This document shows, piece after piece, positions 58,170-64,000 of a DNA stretch of 64,000 nucleotides. The position numbers were made by a program, and so were the translations under genes. A model generated the notes under the pieces. It was not told where the DNA came from and searched no databases. It saw only the letters and a program-made list of their open reading frames with translations. This DNA comes from Sisyra terminalis (lineage: Eukaryota; Arthropoda; Insecta; Neuroptera; Sisyridae): positions 1,612,001 to 1,676,000 of the forward strand of contig OY292280.1 in NCBI GenBank assembly GCA_958496175.1, given 5' to 3'. Every line of letters begins with the position of its first letter. Within the stretch, counting starts at the first letter, position 1.

Positions 58170-59275
58170 TTCTATTGTATATACAATATATTGAATATAT
58201 TGTGGTTCAATTTATGTAGTATAGTTTAATATAATTATATACAAAAATCATACCATAAACATAAATTTGAACAGAAGTTCAAATAAAAATATTTGTGACG
58301 TATTGCCCAGATACGTATTTCGATTGTCAAGCAATCTTTTCCAAAGGTCATCAAGTACATTATTACAAGTATATTATTGATATTTTCAATAAACTTATAC
58401 TTAATTAATTACTACAAAACTATTTTATTAATAAACGAAAGAAATTGTTTAACAAACTTCCACATACGATATCTCAATGATTTGCCAAAGAAAATTGGGG
58501 AAAACCGAAAACCGAAAAACCGGTACAGGGTAAAAAGTCACCTTAAAAAAAATTTACCCAAAATATTATTTGGGATGCCAAAAAAAATATTGAAAATTTT
58601 TAACCCTTAATATTGATGCAATAATGCTTCTTCGCCATTTCCAATTTTTCAATCCAAACCGCATTTTTTTCCTCGAATCTCTTAAGCCATCACGCAAAAA
58701 TAATCATACAGCATATATTCTTAAAGAAAATTAAGTGTTCTATAAAAAAGATATGCTAGTAAATTGTCGTCAGACCAACCGTTTCCTTATAATCGAGCCT
58801 TAAGCATTGATCTGTTTTTTCAATTTGATTTAATAACATTGGAATTTTGTAACTATTGATCAAATTGATAGATATTTAGGCTAAAATTTTCATTGATTAT
58901 TAAAGCAATTTAAATGTTCTACAAAAAAGGTTGGTTCCTGATTTATGCCAGACTAACCGTTTCCATGGAAACGAGCCTTAAATAATAATCTGATTTTCGA
59001 ATTGATTAATTAACTCTGGTAATTTGTAATTATGGATTGAAATTTTAGATTTTTAGATTAAAATTTGTATGTATTTTTAAAGTAATTTAAATTCTCTACA
59101 AAAAGGTCAAATAGTAAATTTTTTCAGACTAAAAAATCTCCTCTTCATGCACTTGATGATGATTATATCATTATAACTTAATATTAATAGAACAAGTGTT
59201 ATTTTGTAAAGTTGGACTAAGGTAGGTTAGGGACCCTGAGGGTTCAATTCCTATCAAATAAAGTTGAAAAAAAAA
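58170..59275. mobile_element. Hammerhead arm fused to satellite units and B-box tail, copy 2
   Basis: Same order as 34930-36060: TATACAATATAT start, hammerhead arm, GATATCTCAATGATTTGCC, inverted satellite units, CATGCACTTGATGATGATTA, and a tail with GGGTTCAATTCC. Confidence 0.75.
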
Positions 59276-59949
59276 ACAAGTGAAAGAAGGATTTAAAAAA
59301 GTTCACCATTTGTTTATAAACAATTTTTGTTTTTTTTTCTTTTCGTCTAATAAACTTTATAAGTCCCGTGAAAAGTTTTTAGACAGGGATGATTTTTTTT
59401 TTTTGGGGTTGTCACAAAAAATTAAATTATTATCTAAGTTTATTAATTATGCAATTTTATATGGTTCATTTGAGTTTATGTTATGAAAAAAAATATAAAT
59501 ACATATAATGAAAATACTAACATACCTGAATGTTAATAAGTCTTCTGTTTTGTTTTTTCCGGTCGTTGTTATTTTAGCAAACGCGTTCCCGGAGGATTAA
59601 TTCTTCATCGTTGGTGGAAAAATTTCCTCGTAAATTTTTCGTGTTTAAATAAAAATCATTCGAAAACGGAACAATATTTCATTGTTGGTGAATACAAGCG
59701 GGCATAACGAGCTTTCGACTGTCAATTGTCATCTTTTTGAAACTAACAAACGAGCGCTTTGGAAACAATGTATAAATATGTTCAATTGTTTTTTTTCTAA
59801 CCTACTATGTAGTAATGTTTTTCTGGAATATTTTTGTAGGGTTCACGTGGTTCAGGTGGATTTGTTTATTTATATTTGAAGTTGATGGAAATTTTCGATT
59901 TGGTTCGGTTAATGATTTGTGATTTGAATGTCGAAAATTCTAGCACTCA

Positions 59950-60290
59950 TGGCACATTCACGCGCACATTTACACAAAAATTAACCGGGAATTGAGGTTC
60001 TCGTAGTGAATATTTACGGTGCGATTACGTGATGGAATATCGGGAGCTGACGCTTTCGGGAACGAAACGGGATGAACTAACGACGGCGACGTTGAACAAA
60101 CGACGTCAAACATTTTCGCGAGCTTTCGTCGTTTTGTCGCTTCGATCGAGATGCCGAACGGAGCCGAATTCCCAATCCGAATGGGAAACTCACATTTTTC
60201 GGGAACGCTTCCCTGCTAGTTCCCGATTGTGTCAGTGACGCTGATGCTGCAATGTCTATTGAAAATCCCATTAAACGAATAAGTTTATAA
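59950..60290. promoter_or_regulatory. CpG-rich unique segment, possible promoter or first exon
   Basis: Dense CG dinucleotides (GACGGCGACGTTGAAC, TTCGCGAGCTTTCGTCG, CGATCGAGATGCCG) in an otherwise CpG-poor region. Open frames on both strands reflect base composition. It lies between eva-1 (transcribed leftward) and MICU3 (3' end at 63.7 kb), so it could be an eva-1 promoter or 5'UTR exon. Confidence 0.3.
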
Positions 60291-60809
60291 AACGCGCGTC
60301 TATTAAAATCGCTCTGGATTTGATGTGTCGATAAAATAAATACGATCCCAACTCGAAAACAACCAGCTCCTTGTTTTCCCACCAATTCCCCAACATCGGC
60401 AACAGACATGTTTATCTTGATTTTTCTATGGCCAGAATAAATACTACAATGCCCCATTATTGTTCGCTTCAAAGGCTTTCTTTAACATCATTATTATATT
60501 ACTAAAATAAGCGACACCACGCATTCAAGTCTCTCATCATCCCAACAAATAACACAGGCCTGCCATGGTAAAATTGTCTTAAATACAATATCATATTTTA
60601 ATTGAACTTTTGCCCTTGATTAGGGAAAAAAAATTGAAAAAATATCATCACATAAGGTCTTGTAAATCACAATTGAAAAGTCATTTTTAAGCCAAAATCG
60701 GAGGCCCAAATCGAACCACTTTATCTATATCAAAAATTATAGTACCGAACCTCTCACTACTAGCGCTGGTGTCGTTTTATCTTCCTCTAGTAAGAATAAA
60801 TCCTAACGA

Positions 60810-61850
60810 ACCCTGTGTATACAATATATAGAATATATTGCGGTCCAATTTATGTAGTATAATTTAATATAAAAATCATACCATAAACATAAATTTGACC
60901 AGAAGTTCAAACAAAAATATTCGTGACGTATTGCCCAGATACGTATTTCGATTGCCAAGCAATCTTCCTCAGTGGTCATCAAGTAGTTTGGATCACTTCG
61001 TAACTGTTCAAATTTATGTTGGTGGTATGATTTTTATATATTATTATATTAAATTATACTACATAAATTAGACTGCAATATATTTTATATATTGTATACA
61101 CACTCCGTAACTGTTTTGTGATGATTCAAGCTATGTCATGATGTTTTACTATATTATTGATATTTTCAATAAACTTATACTTAGTTAATCACAAAAAAAC
61201 TATTTTGTAACAAACGAAAGAAATTGTTTAACAAACCTCTACAAACGATATCTCAATGATTTTGACAAACCAAAACAAAAAAATCATGCCTGTGCAAAAA
61301 CTTTTCACGGGAATTATAAAGTTTATTAGACGAAAAGAAACAAAAAACAAAAATTGTTTATAAACAAATGGCGAACTTTTTTAAATCCTCCTTTCACTCG
61401 TTTTCTTCATTTTTTTAAACTTTATTTGATAGGAATTGAACCCTCAGGATCCCTAACCTACCTTAGTCCAACTTTACAAAATAACACTTGTTTTATTAAT
61501 AGTAAGTTATAATTTGATATAATCATCATCAGTTGCATGAAGAGGAGATTTTTTACCCTATACAAATTTTTCGGTTTTCATTTTTCCCCAATTTTCTTTG
61601 GCAAATCATTGAGATATCGTTTGTAGAGGTTTGTTAAACAATTTCTTTCGTTTGTTACAAAAGAGTTTTGTTGTGATAAAATATAAGTTTATTGAAAATT
61701 TCAATGATATAGTAAAAATCATGACAAAGCAGTTACGGAGCGATTCAAACTACTTAATGACCACTGAGGAAGATTGCTTGGCAATCGAAATACCTATCTG
61801 GGCAATACGTAACAAATGTTTGTTGTTGTTTTTACTCTTAAATATTGCCA
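60810..61850. mobile_element. Hammerhead foldback element A, full-length copy with internal rearrangement
   Basis: Left arm from TGTGTATACAATATATAG; interior with an inverted B-box tail and CATCATCAGTTGCATGAAGA; right arm core at 61751-61810 on the plus strand. A short extra inverted segment at 61005-61105 gives a mini-foldback inside the left arm. Confidence 0.75.
60929..60983 (-). ncRNA. Hammerhead-ribozyme-like motif, intact core
   Basis: All core, stem II and stem III bases match the intact copies at 22695, 26148 and 35079. Confidence 0.6.
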
Positions 61851-63671
61851 AACTTTCAAGTTAAATGCTTTCAATAATATGTAAGTTACAATAATGATAT
61901 TGGTCTTATTTTGTAGGGAATCTCAAATACTTTTAAAACTAATAATAATATTGCATGATTTCGTGGGGGGGTTCTTTAACTAGACGTAAAAAACTGTTTT
62001 TTTTTGCTAAAAAAAAGGGTCAAATTTTAAATTTATGCCCTTATTTCTCGATTTTAAGTAATTATTTTACGTAGTTTATGTGTATTAGTAGAAAGTTAGG
62101 ATAATAACAATTCAAATGATTGTTTTAAAATGTCGTTAGCGTTTATAATTTTCGAGGTAACCGCTTTTAATCCTAATGCGAGAAGAAAAATTTATTAATT
62201 GGTAAAATGGTTGATATTTTTGAAAGGGGAGGGGGTACACCCCTTTTTAAGGAATTTTTAGATAAATTTCCATCGAGAATATGATATTAAAATGTCGCTT
62301 CCCCGCGACTTTACATACTGTATATTAAATGTCTTGCTCCCCCGATAATTAATCCTTCGATTATTGATTACTTAGAAAAAAAATTTGCATATTTTTTCGA
62401 TCTTATTGGGAAAATTTAATTTCTTTTAGAAGGATAAGAAAAACACCGATTTTTTTTAAATAGTTGCTGCTAATAATTAACCCTTCAACAAAAGAGTCAA
62501 TACTTACCTACTACTTTTGGTACTGTGGAACTTGTAGGCGGTGGAGGAAAGTTTCTCCATTGGTGGAAAAAGTTTATTTTTTTCTAAATTTAATTTTTTT
62601 AAATCTTTATATGAATATGGGAGTTTCGAAAAACGTTGGGGTGAGGATAAAACAAGGGAAGCTTGTTGACTGCCATCTAGTTGATATATTCGGAACTCTA
62701 AATCGATGAAATTTAAGAAAATTCTTCTAATTATAGTGCATTTTATGTAAATATGGAAGACCTACAAAAAGTTCTACAAAAATTGGTTTTGTGACCTAAT
62801 AGTTTGACATGAAAACTCAAATCCTAGTTATAAAGTTTTAAAGGGTGTTTCTCCGGGCTTAGCAACATCCCCTTGTAAATTAGCTTGATTAATAGATCGC
62901 GGAAAATTTATTATACCGATTTGTGAAAAAGTTTTAAGTTTAATGTCGCTCATCCATTACAAATTCACCGTAAAGTTGAAGATTTATTGACATTTTTCTT
63001 TCAAATCTTTTTCCCAGAAACGATTGATTTTTCATCCCAAAATGTAAATGGCACATTCGAAAGTATTATGCAATTACTGGCGAAATATCAAAAAAAAAAA
63101 AAAAAAAAAAATTGCCAATTATGTAATGTGAAATAAATTTAGATTTCGAAGCGATAAAATATAATTTTATAGATTTTTATTGAATAGGGGTGAAATGACG
63201 AACAGGACACAATGGACAGGTGAAACAAGTGGTGCGAATTGTGCTCATAATCGTTCACTTATTAATTTTCTGATCAGTTCACTGATCAATTATTAATTGA
63301 TCACCAATAAGACAGGTCAGAAATAAAATTAAAAACAACATATTCTCGCTGCTGAAAAACGTAGAAAATCAATAATTTATTTCAAATAATAATTCAATAA
63401 CAAAATTATCTTAAAAAATAATTAAATATTTGTCAAATTTAAATAATAAAATTCACAATCATGACTAGTCTTCAACTCGGTCATGTACAGTCACAAAAAA
63501 AAAACAAACAATAATGCATTGCAAAATGGCGGCCATTTGGATGCACTTAATGTCTCCATCCCGGAGCTTTCATTTCCTGTTTGATGCAACTTTTGAATGC
63601 ATCCCACCCCTCGTTTTTGGCGTACGACTAAAAAAATTAACAATTAATACTATCACTACCCCATTTTTTAG
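61851..63671. other. Downstream of MICU3, no further gene seen
   Basis: AT-rich; includes an A-run of about 20 bases at 63090-63112. Probably the 3'UTR and intergenic DNA of the minus-strand MICU3 gene. Confidence 0.4.
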
Positions 63672-63844
63672 CTATAGCACTTTTACTTTAAAACCGCGAT
63701 GAACTCGGTCCTTCATAATGGCGATGAATTCCCGGTAACTCAAAAGTCCGTCGCCATCAACGTCGAAAATTGCGAAAACTGTATCAACTAAATGGGGCGT
63801 TAAGCTGGTTCCTGTACTAACTTTCACAGCTCTGTGAAATTCGT
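63672..63844 (-). CDS. MICU3: Last coding exon of a mitochondrial calcium uptake protein (MICU3-like)
   Basis: MICU proteins are EF-hand regulators of the mitochondrial calcium uniporter in the intermembrane space. The acceptor TTTTTTTAG at 63845 is followed by AC, completing a codon from the previous exon (probably GAC, Asp), then EFHRAVKVSTGTSLTPHLVD, TVFAIF, the EF-hand loop DVDGDGLLSYRE (ligands D1, D3, D5, S9, E12 all present), then FIAIMKDRVHRGFK and VKVL before TAG at 63674-63672. The order of LTPHLVDTVF, the loop and FIAIMKDR-HRGFK fits MICU3 best among the MICU family; MICU1 and MICU2 are alternatives. The rest of the gene lies to the right of the window. The tail after HRGFK is very short. 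Possible AATAAA signals on this strand lie at 63376-63381 and 63176-63181. Confidence 0.88.
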
Positions 63845-64000
63845 CTAAAAAAATTTAAAAAAATACCATCAAAATTGAACTAATTCCGAACAGTTCTAGA
63901 TTCTTGGAACTATCTCAGCAAAATGAGCTACTTAAAGCCATAATGGTGTAAGTCATAATTTTGAATTCTCCGCTTTTATTAGCTGACCTCCTAGGTAATT

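Noticed and set aside
60077..60472. 131-codon minus-strand frame
   Set aside because: Overlaps the CpG-rich segment, where stops are rare; the translation is Arg/Ser-rich with no recognisable motif and a similar plus-strand frame exists.

Overview
This is an AT-rich, intron-rich animal (insect-type) genomic window. The evidence is the presence of canonical GT-AG introns, a two-lectin-domain EVA-1 gene with very long introns, a mitochondrial calcium-uptake EF-hand exon, and a dense load of Helitron, Tigger, piggyBac-type, hAT-type, Jockey-like LINE and SINE remnants. I cannot fix the insect order from the sequence. There is no bacterial-style gene organisation, CRISPR array or rRNA gene. Almost all open frames longer than 60 codons are chance frames.

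Genes. (1) eva-1 lies on the minus strand. I could assemble seven coding exons by splice sites and matching codon phase: 33851-33968 (signal peptide), 17211-17416, 10143-10281, 9910-10059, 7610-7753, 6932-7111 and 2881-3132. Together they give 396 residues: a signal peptide, two complete SUEL (galactose-binding lectin) domains and an extracellular linker. The transmembrane and cytoplasmic exons are not seen and probably lie beyond position 1. A 5'UTR exon is implied upstream, because a splice acceptor sits six bases before the ATG. (2) The last coding exon of a MICU-family gene (MICU3-like) is on the minus strand at 63672-63844; the rest of that gene lies off the right edge. (3) A small plus-strand terminal exon encoding a helical peptide at 31759-31860 sits inside the 16.4-kb first intron of eva-1. 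(4) A compact promoter of the heat-shock-gene type points down the minus strand at about 10565-10750, inside eva-1 intron 2 and about 300 bp upstream of exon 3.

Repeats fill most of the rest. 4.3-6.5 kb is a nested cluster. 8.4-9.4, 18.1-19.2, 29.8-30.6 and 39.4-39.8 kb carry a long foldback family ending in TTAGACTGATTC. 9.4-12.5 kb holds a family into which a TTAA-type MITE inserted, and that MITE in turn received a Tigger MITE. 13.6-15.3 kb is a tandem duplication with a TTAA-type MITE in only one copy. 25.6-28.3 kb looks like a Helitron carrying at least three nested elements. 32.6-33.7 kb is a tandem array of tRNA-Ser-like SINE heads. 23.6-24.5 and 50.2-51.6 kb are arrays of about 177-bp satellite units.

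The most striking system is a dispersed foldback family with at least a dozen copies between 7 and 62 kb. Each arm carries a hammerhead-ribozyme-like core: CTGAGGA, a 6-bp stem II, GAAA, a palindromic stem III and a C at the cleavage position. The cores often occur head-to-head in the two arms. Three other repeats (4.8, 10.9 and 12.2 kb) carry different sequences with the same architecture, including the same extra A between the core and stem II. This suggests self-cleaving RNA modules spread by retroelements of Penelope-like or retrozyme type. Cleavage is inferred from sequence only.
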